Source of the DNA: Phycisphaerales bacterium UBA7708 | GTDB taxonomy: Bacteria > Planctomycetota > Phycisphaerae > Sedimentisphaerales > Anaerohalosphaeraceae | DNA: 8,482 bases | Direction of reading: 5' to 3' | Assembly: GCA_002482415.1 (NCBI GenBank) | Contig: DLFY01000028.1 | Location: 3,326-11,807, forward strand | Part shown: piece by piece, positions 1 to 6,197 of the stretch | Position numbering within the stretch: the stretch's first letter is position 1 | Layout of the letters: each line of letters begins with the position of its first letter | Translations under genes and position numbers: made by a program | The notes under the pieces: model-generated | Database searches by the model: none | Seen by the model: the letters and a program-made list of their open reading frames with translations, nothing else | What the model was told of the DNA's origin: nothing

Positions 1-504
1 CTGGCTCAGATTCGTAAGGCCAAAACCATCGTGTCCAGACATCATGCCGCCAAGAAAAAAATCAAAGACGCCATCGAACGCTTCGAGGGCCTGACCTTCC
101 GACGCCTGCCCGATGAACAGGGCGATACGGGCATCTGTCTGACGATGTTCATGCCGGATGCCGAGACCGCCCGGAATGTACTGCCTGCCCTGCAGGCCGA
201 AGGCGTCCCGGCCGGCGGCATTTATGATTCCAAAATCCGGGATTGGCACATCTATAATTACTGGGACCATATCCTGCAGTATAAATCCGTATCAGCGGAC
301 CGGCTGCCCTGGAGCGGTGTCCCGCGTGCTGAATTGCCCAAATACACCAAAGACATGTGTCCCAATTCGCTGTCCTTATTGGCACGTGCAATCCTGATTG
401 ATATCGATTATAATCTGGGCGATGAAGACTGCGCCAAAATCGCAGCGGCGATCAATAAAGTGTTGAATGTCTATCTGGCCGAAACCAAGGTATTTGTAAA
501 ATAA
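1..504 (+). CDS. DegT/DnrJ/EryC1/StrS-type PLP aminotransferase, C-terminal part (5' end outside window)
   Basis: The frame is open from base 1 to the TAA at 502-504, giving 167 codons of a protein whose start lies upstream; the GTG at 31 is an internal valine. The first residues (LAQIRKAKTIVSRHHAAKKK) fit the stretch after the PLP-lysine domain of DegT-family sugar aminotransferases, where the 'QL/QI-x-K' helix leads into the small C-terminal domain. That domain follows, with GDTGICLTMFMPD, a conserved-looking HIYNYWDHIL and MCPNSLSLLARAILIDI near the end. Family members transfer an amino group, usually from glutamate or glutamine, to a keto-sugar or keto-cyclitol. The lysine that binds PLP is outside the window, so activity cannot be judged. 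The next gene starts 11 bases downstream, indicating co-transcription. The family call is fairly safe; the substrate is unknown. Confidence 0.72.
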   Translation: MAQIRKAKTIVSRHHAAKKKIKDAIERFEGLTFRRLPDEQGDTGICLTMFMPDAETARNVLPALQAEGVPAGGIYDSKIRDWHIYNYWDHILQYKSVSADRLPWSGVPRAELPKYTKDMCPNSLSLLARAILIDIDYNLGDEDCAKIAAAINKVLNVYLAETKVFVK

Positions 505-515
505 CGGAGATTGCA

Positions 516-1328
516 ATGGCTCGTATCAGTGTATGTGCGGAATGCTTTTTTACCGGCTTGCCGTTTGAAGAAAGAGTCGCCAAAATTGCCGATATCGGTT
601 ACCGGCATGTCGAATTCTGGCATCCCGAAGGCACGTTTAACGGCAAAACAATCGATTTTTTACAGCCCAAAAATGCCGCTAAAATGACAAAAGTGGCCGC
701 AGAAAAAAAGATTACCTATAACGACTTTGCCTTTGGTGCCTGGGACGGTTCGATTGGCGGTAATGTCACCAATCAATCCGAGCATGATCGCTATGCCCGA
801 CAGATTCAGAAAATGCTCGATTTCGCCAAAAGCATCCACTGTTCCAAGGGCATCATCCTGTCCGGCCTGGCCCAGGACAATCTCACCGACCAGCAGATGA
901 ATCAGCACATCCGGACGGCGTTTGCACAAGCCGTTCAGATGGCCCAGAAGGCCGGCGTGACCCTGCTGATTGAACCGCTCAATACCCTCGTGGACCACCC
1001 GGGGTACTTTTTCAATACAACCGACGAAGCGGTCAAACTCATCCGCGAGTTTAAAAGCCCTCACCTCAAGCTGCTCTACGATGTCTATCACATGCAGATT
1101 ATGCAGGGAAATATTCTTGCATTCATCGACAAGAACATTGATATTATAGGCCACTTTCATTCTGCCGGCGTCCCCGGCAGGGCGGAACTGTTTGAAACGG
1201 AAGTCAACTATCCCCGAATCATCAAAGCCCTTGATGAGCTGGGATACGAAGGCTGCTTCGGCCTGGAATATTTCCCCAGGCTGGACCATCAGGAATCATT
1301 AACAAGAACGCTGGACTATCTGAGCTAA
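516..1328 (+). CDS. Hydroxypyruvate isomerase/IolI-like TIM-barrel sugar isomerase or epimerase
   Basis: A 270-residue protein of the AP_endonuc_2/xylose-isomerase-like TIM-barrel superfamily, close in length and layout to hydroxypyruvate isomerase (Hyi, about 260 aa). The N-terminus (SVCAECFFTGLPFEERVAKI) matches the Hyi opening. LLIEPLNT (150-157), PGYFFNTTDEA (162-172), LLYDVYHMQIMQG (187-198) and NYPRIIKALDELGYEG (231-246) follow the Hyi pattern closely. Likely metal ligands are Glu153, Asp189, His215 and Glu251, with His192 and Arg222 as substrate-site residues. The third ligand is His where Hyi, as I recall, uses Gln; the E-D-H-E set is that of IolI and tagatose 3-epimerase. Such enzymes interconvert aldose/ketose or 2-epimers through an enediol in the cytoplasm. 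The ATG at 516 has GGAG at 506-509. It could be an epimerase or inosose isomerase instead of Hyi. Confidence 0.82.
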   Translation: MARISVCAECFFTGLPFEERVAKIADIGYRHVEFWHPEGTFNGKTIDFLQPKNAAKMTKVAAEKKITYNDFAFGAWDGSIGGNVTNQSEHDRYARQIQKMLDFAKSIHCSKGIILSGLAQDNLTDQQMNQHIRTAFAQAVQMAQKAGVTLLIEPLNTLVDHPGYFFNTTDEAVKLIREFKSPHLKLLYDVYHMQIMQGNILAFIDKNIDIIGHFHSAGVPGRAELFETEVNYPRIIKALDELGYEGCFGLEYFPRLDHQESLTRTLDYLS

Positions 1329-1333
1329 GGAGA
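1327..1333 (+). promoter_or_regulatory. Ribosome binding site overlapping upstream stop codon
   Basis: AAGGAGA sits 6 bases before the ATG at 1340 and shares bases with the TAA stop (1326-1328) of the preceding gene. This strong Shine-Dalgarno sequence fixes the start of the xylose isomerase-like gene and suggests coupled translation of the two TIM-barrel genes. Confidence 0.75.
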
Positions 1334-1339
1334 CACGCA

Positions 1340-2374
1340 ATGGCGGGAGTATTTAAGTTTACATTCGGCCCCTGGAATATCCACGAAGGGGCAGACCCTT
1401 TCGGACCGATGGTGAGAAAAACCGTGGAATTTGGCAAAAAGCTCAAACTGTATAAAACGATGGGCTTTGACGGCGTTCAGTTTCATGATGATGATGCAGT
1501 TCCCAAAATGAACGACTTGTCCCCTCAGCAAATCATCGAAGAAGCCAAATCCGTCAAAAAAAGTCTCGAAGCTGAAGGATTGGTTGCAGAATTCGTCGCC
1601 CCCAGACTCTGGGAAGACCCCCGGACCATCGACGGCGGCTATACCAATAACGATCCCAAGTGCAGGCAATATGCCATCGACAGGTCCAAACGGGCCATCG
1701 ATATCGCTGACGCACTCGGGACCAACCTGATTGTTCTGTGGCTTGCCCGCGAGGGTACCTACATCCGGGAAGCCAAAGACAGCAAGGTCGCCGTGGACCG
1801 TCTTGCCGAGGCCATCAGCACCATGCTGCAATACAATCCTAAGATTAAAATCGCCATCGAAGCCAAGCCCAATGAGCCGATGGACCATACCTATCTGCCG
1901 ACCATCGGCCATGCGATTGGCCTGGGTCTGCTGACCTGTGACGCCTCCCGGGTGGGCTGTGTCATCGAATCGGCCCATGCTATCCTGGCAGGTCTGGATC
2001 CCTCCGACGAGATGGGTTACGCCCTGGCCCACAAGAAATTGTGGTCGGTCCACCTGAATGACCAGAACGGCCTGAAGTTCGACCAGGATAAATCATTCGG
2101 TTCCGTGGACCTCCGCAGGGCGTTTAACCAGGTCCGCATCCTTGACAGGCACGATTACGGCCGGCAGGGCCAGTGGGTCGGTCTCGATGTCAAAGCCATG
2201 CGAAGCCAGAAAGACGCCGTCGCCGCCAAGCATCTGAGCAATAGCAGAACCGTCTTCCTGAAACTGCTGGAGTTGTCTCGAAGTTTCGATGACGCCCAGG
2301 TCAATGCCCTGATTGCAGACCGGGATTACGAGGAACTGGACCTGCTCATCATGAAGCATCTGATGGGTTGCTGA
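1340..2374 (+). CDS. Class I xylose isomerase homologue with divergent metal site
   Basis: A 344-residue TIM-barrel protein alignable with actinobacterial-type D-xylose isomerase: FTFGPWNIHEGADPFG (7-22), catalytic-His motif QFHDDD (His49), WLAREG (134-139), IEAKPNEP (173-180; Glu174, Lys176), Glu210 and His213, QNGLKFDQD (Asp248, Asp250), LDVKAMR (Asp283, Lys285, Arg288), and a C-terminal LDLLIMKHLMG. Spacing between ligands equals that of the Streptomyces/Actinoplanes enzymes (36 residues Glu to Glu, 28 to the next ligand), so the alignment is firm. The M1 ligand equivalent to Asp245 is His238. The protein is also about 40 residues short, missing part of the C-terminal arm that wraps neighbouring subunits. 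True xylose isomerases turn aldoses into ketoses with two divalent metals. This one is probably an aldose-ketose isomerase or epimerase with another substrate, so I do not call it xylA. It overlaps no neighbour. Confidence 0.82.
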   Translation: MAGVFKFTFGPWNIHEGADPFGPMVRKTVEFGKKLKLYKTMGFDGVQFHDDDAVPKMNDLSPQQIIEEAKSVKKSLEAEGLVAEFVAPRLWEDPRTIDGGYTNNDPKCRQYAIDRSKRAIDIADALGTNLIVLWLAREGTYIREAKDSKVAVDRLAEAISTMLQYNPKIKIAIEAKPNEPMDHTYLPTIGHAIGLGLLTCDASRVGCVIESAHAILAGLDPSDEMGYALAHKKLWSVHLNDQNGLKFDQDKSFGSVDLRRAFNQVRILDRHDYGRQGQWVGLDVKAMRSQKDAVAAKHLSNSRTVFLKLLELSRSFDDAQVNALIADRDYEELDLLIMKHLMGC

Positions 2375-2377
2375 GCC

Positions 2378-2382
2378 GGGAG
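2378..2382 (+). promoter_or_regulatory. Ribosome binding site that decides the oxidoreductase start
   Basis: GGGAG lies 9 bases before the ATG at 2392. The alternative TTG at 2368 would overlap the preceding gene, lies upstream of this site and would add eight residues before the usual Gfo/Idh N-terminus, so the ATG is preferred. Confidence 0.7.
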
Positions 2383-2391
2383 ATACTGCTG

Positions 2392-3549
2392 ATGAAAACC
2401 ATCAAAGCCGCAATTATCGGGACAGGCTATATCGGTCCTGCGCACATTGAGGCCCTGCGGCGACTCGGTACAGTCGAAGTCGCTGCCGTGGCCGAAGCCA
2501 ATCAGGCCCTGGCTGACCAAAAGGCCGCCCAGTTGCATATTCCAAAGGCCTATGGCGATTACAAGGCCATGCTGCAAGACCCTGCCATTGAGGTCGTCCA
2601 CAATTGCACCCCCAATGTCATGCATCTGCAGGTCAATCGGGATATCCTCAACGCCGGCAAACATTGTGTCAGCGAAAAGCCGCTGGGCATGAACAGCACC
2701 GAATCCGCCGAGCTTCTGGCCCTGGCCAAATCCAAAGGCCTCGTACATGCCGTAAATTTCAATTACCGTTACTATCCCCTGATTCAGCAGGCCCGCAGGA
2801 TGGTCCAAAACGGCGAGCTGGGCAGGGTATTCGCGGTGCAGGGCTGCTATATGCAGGACTGGCTGCTGTATGATACCGACTGGAGCTGGAGACTGGACCC
2901 CAAAATGTCCGGACCAAGCCGGGTGATTTCGGACGTCGGGTCGCACTGGTTTGACCTGATTCAGTTTGTCACAGGAAAGAGAATTGTCAAAGTGTTTGCC
3001 GACCTGCTGACCCTGCATGACTACCGCAAAAAGCCCAAAGTGGCCGTCGAAACCTTTGCCGGCAAAGAACTCCGACCCGACCAGTATGAGACCGTCAAAA
3101 TCGAGTCCGAAGACTACGGCCATGTCCTGCTGCAGTTTGAAGACGGCTCCCGCGGTATGGCCTGTATTACCCAGGTCTCGGCAGGCAGAAAAAACCACAT
3201 CGTCATCGAACTCAACGGCACCCAGAAAAGCCTCTGGTGGGACCACGAAAAACCCAATGAGATGATGATTGGCAACCGCAACAAGCCTAATGAACTGATG
3301 CTCAAAGACGCCGTCTTAATGGATAAAGACATTCGGGATTACGCCCATTACCCCGCAGGGCACAATGAAGGCTATCCCAGTGCCGTCAAGAATTTCTGTC
3401 GGAATGTTTATCGGTACATCGCGGGCCAATCCAAAGAGGTGGATTTTGCCACCTTCCAGGACGGGCACATCGCCGACCTCATCGTTGAAGCAGTGCTCCG
3501 GAGTCACAAAACCGGAACATGGATATCGGTTGACTACGCATGGCTTTAG
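2392..3549 (+). CDS. Gfo/Idh/MocA-family NAD(P)-dependent sugar or cyclitol oxidoreductase
   Basis: A 385-residue protein. The N-terminal Rossmann fold opens with MKTIKAAIIGTGYIG, whose GxGxxG is at residues 10-15. It continues through the NCTPN loop (71-75) to the family signature EKPLG (95-99), where Lys96 is the expected catalytic lysine. The C-terminal alpha/beta domain has NFNYRYYP (122-129), MQDWLLYDTDWSWRL (154-168) and DVGSHWFD (181-188), where Asp181 and His185 are the usual substrate/catalytic pair. The family oxidises or reduces secondary hydroxyls of sugars, inositols or sugar derivatives in the cytoplasm. The 'QDWLLYDTDWxWR' form occurs in many uncharacterised carbohydrate-cluster members. 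Its place after two TIM-barrel isomerases recalls inositol (IolG) and 3-keto-sugar pathways. The start is the ATG at 2392, 17 bases after the previous stop. Substrate and cofactor preference are unknown. Confidence 0.88.
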   Translation: MKTIKAAIIGTGYIGPAHIEALRRLGTVEVAAVAEANQALADQKAAQLHIPKAYGDYKAMLQDPAIEVVHNCTPNVMHLQVNRDILNAGKHCVSEKPLGMNSTESAELLALAKSKGLVHAVNFNYRYYPLIQQARRMVQNGELGRVFAVQGCYMQDWLLYDTDWSWRLDPKMSGPSRVISDVGSHWFDLIQFVTGKRIVKVFADLLTLHDYRKKPKVAVETFAGKELRPDQYETVKIESEDYGHVLLQFEDGSRGMACITQVSAGRKNHIVIELNGTQKSLWWDHEKPNEMMIGNRNKPNELMLKDAVLMDKDIRDYAHYPAGHNEGYPSAVKNFCRNVYRYIAGQSKEVDFATFQDGHIADLIVEAVLRSHKTGTWISVDYAWL

Positions 3550-3559
3550 ACGCTATAAT
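3530..3559 (+). promoter_or_regulatory. Candidate internal sigma70-type promoter before the kinase gene
   Basis: TTGACT (3530-3535) and a perfect TATAAT (3554-3559) are separated by 18 bases. The -35 element is inside the last codons of the oxidoreductase gene; the -10 lies in the 40-base gap, the largest within the operon-like run. A transcript would begin about 20-25 bases before the kinase ATG at 3590. This is sequence similarity only; the host's sigma-factor preference is unknown. Confidence 0.5.
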
Positions 3560-3589
3560 TTCAGCAAATCTCGTTGACGGAGCACGATT

Positions 3590-4804
3590 ATGAACAAAGC
3601 TGAACAGCACAAAGCCATGGTGGCAGGCCACATCTGCCTGGATATCACCCCCGTCTTCAATCCCGATATGAAAGGCAGTTTCAGCACCATCCTTTCGCCG
3701 GGAAAACTGGTCAATGTCGGCAAAGCCGTCCTCAGCACCGGCGGGGCGGTTGCCAACACCGGCCTTGCACTGGCCAAGCTCGGCGTGGATGTCCTGCTCA
3801 ATGGCAAAGTCGGGGATGATGAAATCGGTGATGTCATCAAAAAGCTCGTCGGGCCGCAGCGGGCACCGTCCCTCCGCACCGTGGCAGGGCAAGCCAGCTC
3901 CTATAGTGTGGTTCTGGCGCTGCCCGGTATCGACCGGGTGTTTCTGCACAATCCCGGCACCAATGACACCTTCACCGCTGCGGATGTGGATTATAACGCC
4001 CTGAAAGACTGTTCCCTGTTTCATTTCGGCTATCCGACCCTGATGAAGCAATTCTATGCCGACCAGGGCGACGAACTGGCCGGCATGTTCCGGCAGGCTA
4101 AGCAGGCCGGTGTTGTAACCAGCCTCGATGTCACCCTGCCGGACCCCGGCAGCCCCTCGGGGCAGGTCAACTGGCTGCCGATATTCCGGAAGGTGCTGCC
4201 CTATGTGGACATCTTCCTGCCCAGTGTCGAGGAAATCGCCTTTATGCTGGACCGCCGCGTGTTTGAAACCAGAAAGGCTCAGGCCGGCGATGCCGACCCG
4301 GTGCTTGCTTATACCGCCGACGATTGCTCCCGGATGTCCGATCAACTGATGGATATGGGTGTCGCTGTGGTTGCGATTAAAAACGGCATCCGCGGCTACT
4401 ATCTCCGCACCGCAGGACCGGAGCGTCTGGGTGCCATGAGGCAATGCGTTGATTTTGATGTCAAGTCCTGGGCAGGGCGGCAGTTGTGGTCCGGGTCCTA
4501 CCGGGCCGACCAGTTCGGTTCTGCTACCGGGGCCGGAGATGCCACCATTGCCGGATTCCTGACGGCATTTCTGAAAGGCCTGGACCCGGTCACGAGCCTC
4601 AAGGTAGCCAATACCGTCGGCTGGCAGAATGTCCGAAGCGTCGATGCCATCAGCGGTATCGAGGACTGGCAAACAACGCTCCAAATGGTCAGCGACTCGG
4701 CCCGGCCGATGAATCCCCTGACTATTCAGGATGCCGGCTGGAGCTATCGACCGGCCCAGCAGGTGTATTATGGACCCTCTGATGGCCAACAGCAGCAGGG
4801 ATGA
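3590..4804 (+). CDS. PfkB/ribokinase-family carbohydrate kinase (long form)
   Basis: A 404-residue kinase; ordinary PfkB members have about 300-330. The N-terminal substrate-binding motif is visible as STGGAVANTGLALAKLG (49-65) followed by GKVGDDEIGD (72-81). The family C-terminal signature is GSATGAGDATIAGFLTAF (310-327), with Asp317 of GAGD as the expected catalytic base, followed by ANTVGWQNV (340-348). The usual D-T before TGAGD is S-A here, which I associate with a subgroup of long PfkB proteins. The extra length lies in an insertion around 222-245, another between IKNGIRGYYLRT (263-274) and the signature, and a tail of about 45 residues. PfkB enzymes phosphorylate sugars, sugar phosphates or nucleosides with ATP. 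Here a ketose or keto-acid from the upstream enzymes is a likely substrate. GGAG at 3579-3582 supports the ATG at 3590. Confidence 0.88.
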   Translation: MNKAEQHKAMVAGHICLDITPVFNPDMKGSFSTILSPGKLVNVGKAVLSTGGAVANTGLALAKLGVDVLLNGKVGDDEIGDVIKKLVGPQRAPSLRTVAGQASSYSVVLALPGIDRVFLHNPGTNDTFTAADVDYNALKDCSLFHFGYPTLMKQFYADQGDELAGMFRQAKQAGVVTSLDVTLPDPGSPSGQVNWLPIFRKVLPYVDIFLPSVEEIAFMLDRRVFETRKAQAGDADPVLAYTADDCSRMSDQLMDMGVAVVAIKNGIRGYYLRTAGPERLGAMRQCVDFDVKSWAGRQLWSGSYRADQFGSATGAGDATIAGFLTAFLKGLDPVTSLKVANTVGWQNVRSVDAISGIEDWQTTLQMVSDSARPMNPLTIQDAGWSYRPAQQVYYGPSDGQQQQG

Positions 4805-4811
4805 CCGCACG

Positions 4812-6008
4812 ATGAACGAACATCTATTCGCAGGATTTGGATTTGGCCCCATTCAGAGCGGTCTGTTTGCCGCCGAAGCCTTCAAGAGCGGCCGCTTCAA
4901 ACGCATCGTGATTGCTGAAGTGGACCCGATGCTGGTAGGGGCTCTTCGTGCCAATCATGGCCGGTATGTCGTGAACGTGGCCTCGTTTGACGGCATCAGG
5001 ACCAAGCGTATCGATGGCATCGAGTGTTTCAATCCCGCTGTCGAGCAGGACCGCCGGGAACTGGTCAATGCCCTGTCGCAGGCCACCGAAATCGTCACGG
5101 CACTGCCGTCGGTCGATTTTTATGACCGGGGCAGCACGTCGGTCGCCTCGCTCATCCGTCAGGGTCTCCAGCACAGCACTGCCCATGCAACTCTCATTTA
5201 CGCTGCCGAAAACAACAATCACGCCGCCGGGATTCTCGAAGACAAGGTCCGCTTCCGGCCCGACCACCCCGTTCAGTATCTCAACACCGTCATCGGCAAG
5301 ATGAGCCAGGTCGTCACCGATAAAAATGAAATCGTCGAAAAGCATCTGACTCCGATTGCTCCCGGGATTGACCGCGCCTTTCTGGTCGAGGAATTCAACC
5401 GAATTTACGTCACCCAGTGCACCATTCCCGGCTTTGGCCCGGGCATTCCCGTCTTTATCGAAAAGACCGATGTGCTGCCTTTTGAAGAGGCCAAGCTCTA
5501 CGGTCACAACGCCATCCATGCCCTGCTGGCCTATCTGGCCGCACAGAAAGGCTATACGAAAATGGCCGAGGTGGAGCACGATGCCGAGGTGATGCAGATT
5601 GCCCGCGATGCGTTCATCCACGAATCCGGCCAGGCCCTGATTAAAAAATATGCCCATCTCCATGAGGACCTCTTTACACCCGCCGGCTACCGGGCCTTTG
5701 CCGAAGACCTGCTCAAGCGCATGACCAATCCGTGGCTGGCCGACACCGTGGAAAGGGCCGCCCGAGACCCGCGCCGCAAGCTGGCGGAAAACGACCGGCT
5801 GTTCGGTACCATGCGGCTGTGCCTGGAGCAGGGGGTCGAACCGTCCAACATGGCCAAAGGCGCTGCGGCGGGAATTGCCTATTTCATCCGTCAGGCCGGA
5901 CTTGCGGCGGATACGTCATACGAGCAGGCCTTGCGCTTGCTCTGGACGACCGACAGCGTCCCATTCCAGACCGAGCTGACCCGGCTGCTCCGCAAAGCCC
6001 GTTCATAA
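4812..6008 (+). CDS. Mannitol-1-phosphate 5-dehydrogenase-like polyol dehydrogenase
   Basis: A 398-residue protein of the polyol-specific long-chain dehydrogenase/mannitol dehydrogenase family. E. coli MtlD (382 aa) is similar in layout. The N-terminal Rossmann motif is FAGFGFGPIQSG (6-17), and IVIAEVD follows with an acidic residue (Glu36), as in NAD-specific members. The catalytic signature K-x4-N-x2-H appears as KLYGHNAIH (Lys228, Asn233, His236). The C-terminal half follows MtlD closely, including ESGQALIKKY and NPWLADTVERAARDPRRKL. The Rossmann pattern is GxGxxP, not GxGxxG. The reaction is probably oxidation of a polyol or polyol phosphate to a ketose (phosphate), or the reverse. The ATG at 4812 is chosen because it puts the Rossmann strand at the N-terminus and lies 7 bases after the kinase stop, with AGGG at 4797-4800. 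ATGs at 4770 and 4782 in the same frame are possible alternatives. Confidence 0.8.
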   Translation: MNEHLFAGFGFGPIQSGLFAAEAFKSGRFKRIVIAEVDPMLVGALRANHGRYVVNVASFDGIRTKRIDGIECFNPAVEQDRRELVNALSQATEIVTALPSVDFYDRGSTSVASLIRQGLQHSTAHATLIYAAENNNHAAGILEDKVRFRPDHPVQYLNTVIGKMSQVVTDKNEIVEKHLTPIAPGIDRAFLVEEFNRIYVTQCTIPGFGPGIPVFIEKTDVLPFEEAKLYGHNAIHALLAYLAAQKGYTKMAEVEHDAEVMQIARDAFIHESGQALIKKYAHLHEDLFTPAGYRAFAEDLLKRMTNPWLADTVERAARDPRRKLAENDRLFGTMRLCLEQGVEPSNMAKGAAAGIAYFIRQAGLAADTSYEQALRLLWTTDSVPFQTELTRLLRKARS

Positions 6009-6123
6009 GAAATGCGTTGGGCAGTGCATTACAATCGATCGATAACAAATCCCACACCAGAAGCGGCAATCGTTTTATATATTAAAGATAGAAGTATATC
6101 CGATTATGCGCAAAATGCTTACA

Positions 6124-6178
6124 CATTGATAGAGCATTGACAAAATGTTGATAAAACATTGATAATCTCTTGACTCTG
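6124..6178 (+). repeat. Five 11-base direct repeats, consensus CATTGATAAAA
   Basis: TTGA occurs at 6126, 6137, 6148, 6159 and 6170, exactly 11 bases apart each time. The units are CATTGATAGAG, CATTGACAAAA, TGTTGATAAAA, CATTGATAATC and the weaker TCTTGACTCTG. The first four match the consensus at 9-10 of 11 positions; the fifth keeps only the TTGA core. One helical turn of spacing puts all cores on the same DNA face. Tandem 11-base units with a conserved core and AT-rich tail resemble operators of OmpR/PhoB-family response regulators and SARP activators. No regulator gene is in the window, so the binding protein is unknown. Confidence 0.75.
6137..6166 (+). promoter_or_regulatory. Candidate sigma70-type promoter inside the repeat array
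   Basis: A perfect -35 hexamer TTGACA (6137-6142, repeat unit 2) and GATAAT (6161-6166, 5 of 6 matches to TATAAT, repeat unit 4) are separated by 18 bases. It would start transcription near 6173 and give a leader of about 50 bases before the GH92 start. It competes with the downstream candidate, and the repeat pattern itself could create the resemblance. Confidence 0.4.
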
Positions 6179-6197
6179 TAAAGCGGGGCATTAAAAT
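6170..6197 (+). promoter_or_regulatory. Alternative promoter with the last repeat as its -35
   Basis: TTGACT (6170-6175), the core of the fifth repeat, is followed after 16 bases by TAAAAT (6192-6197), which matches TATAAT at 5 of 6 positions. TATACT at 6203-6208 is another possible -10. An activator on the four upstream repeats would then abut the -35, the usual layout for PhoB- or SARP-type activation. Only mapping the transcript start would choose between this and the upstream candidate. Confidence 0.4.

Noticed and set aside
31..33. GTG at 31 as the true start of the first gene
   Set aside because: The frame stays open to base 1, and the residues before it continue the DegT-family pattern, so the gene begins outside the window.
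2368..2391. An upstream TTG start for the Gfo/Idh gene
   Set aside because: It overlaps the preceding stop, lies upstream of the GGGAG site and would add residues before the normal Rossmann N-terminus.
4731..4811. Upstream ATG starts (4731, 4770, 4782) for the polyol dehydrogenase
   Set aside because: The added residues have no family counterpart, are read from kinase coding sequence in another frame, and would cause overlaps of 23-74 bases. The ATG at 4812 fits both the Rossmann start and the operon spacing.
3479..4852. A 457-codon open frame on the - strand across the kinase gene
   Set aside because: It is antisense to a protein with intact PfkB motifs, runs across three gene boundaries, and its translation shows no known motif. 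It is a GC-codon-usage shadow.
6011..6030. An AATGC/GCATT hairpin after the polyol dehydrogenase, considered as a terminator
   Set aside because: The stem is only 5 pairs, AT-rich, with a 10-base loop and no following T-run.
6124..6178. The phased repeats as a CRISPR array or replication iterons
   Set aside because: The units are 11 bases with no spacers, so it is not CRISPR. There is no replication gene or DnaA-type box nearby, and the position directly before a gene start favours a promoter operator.
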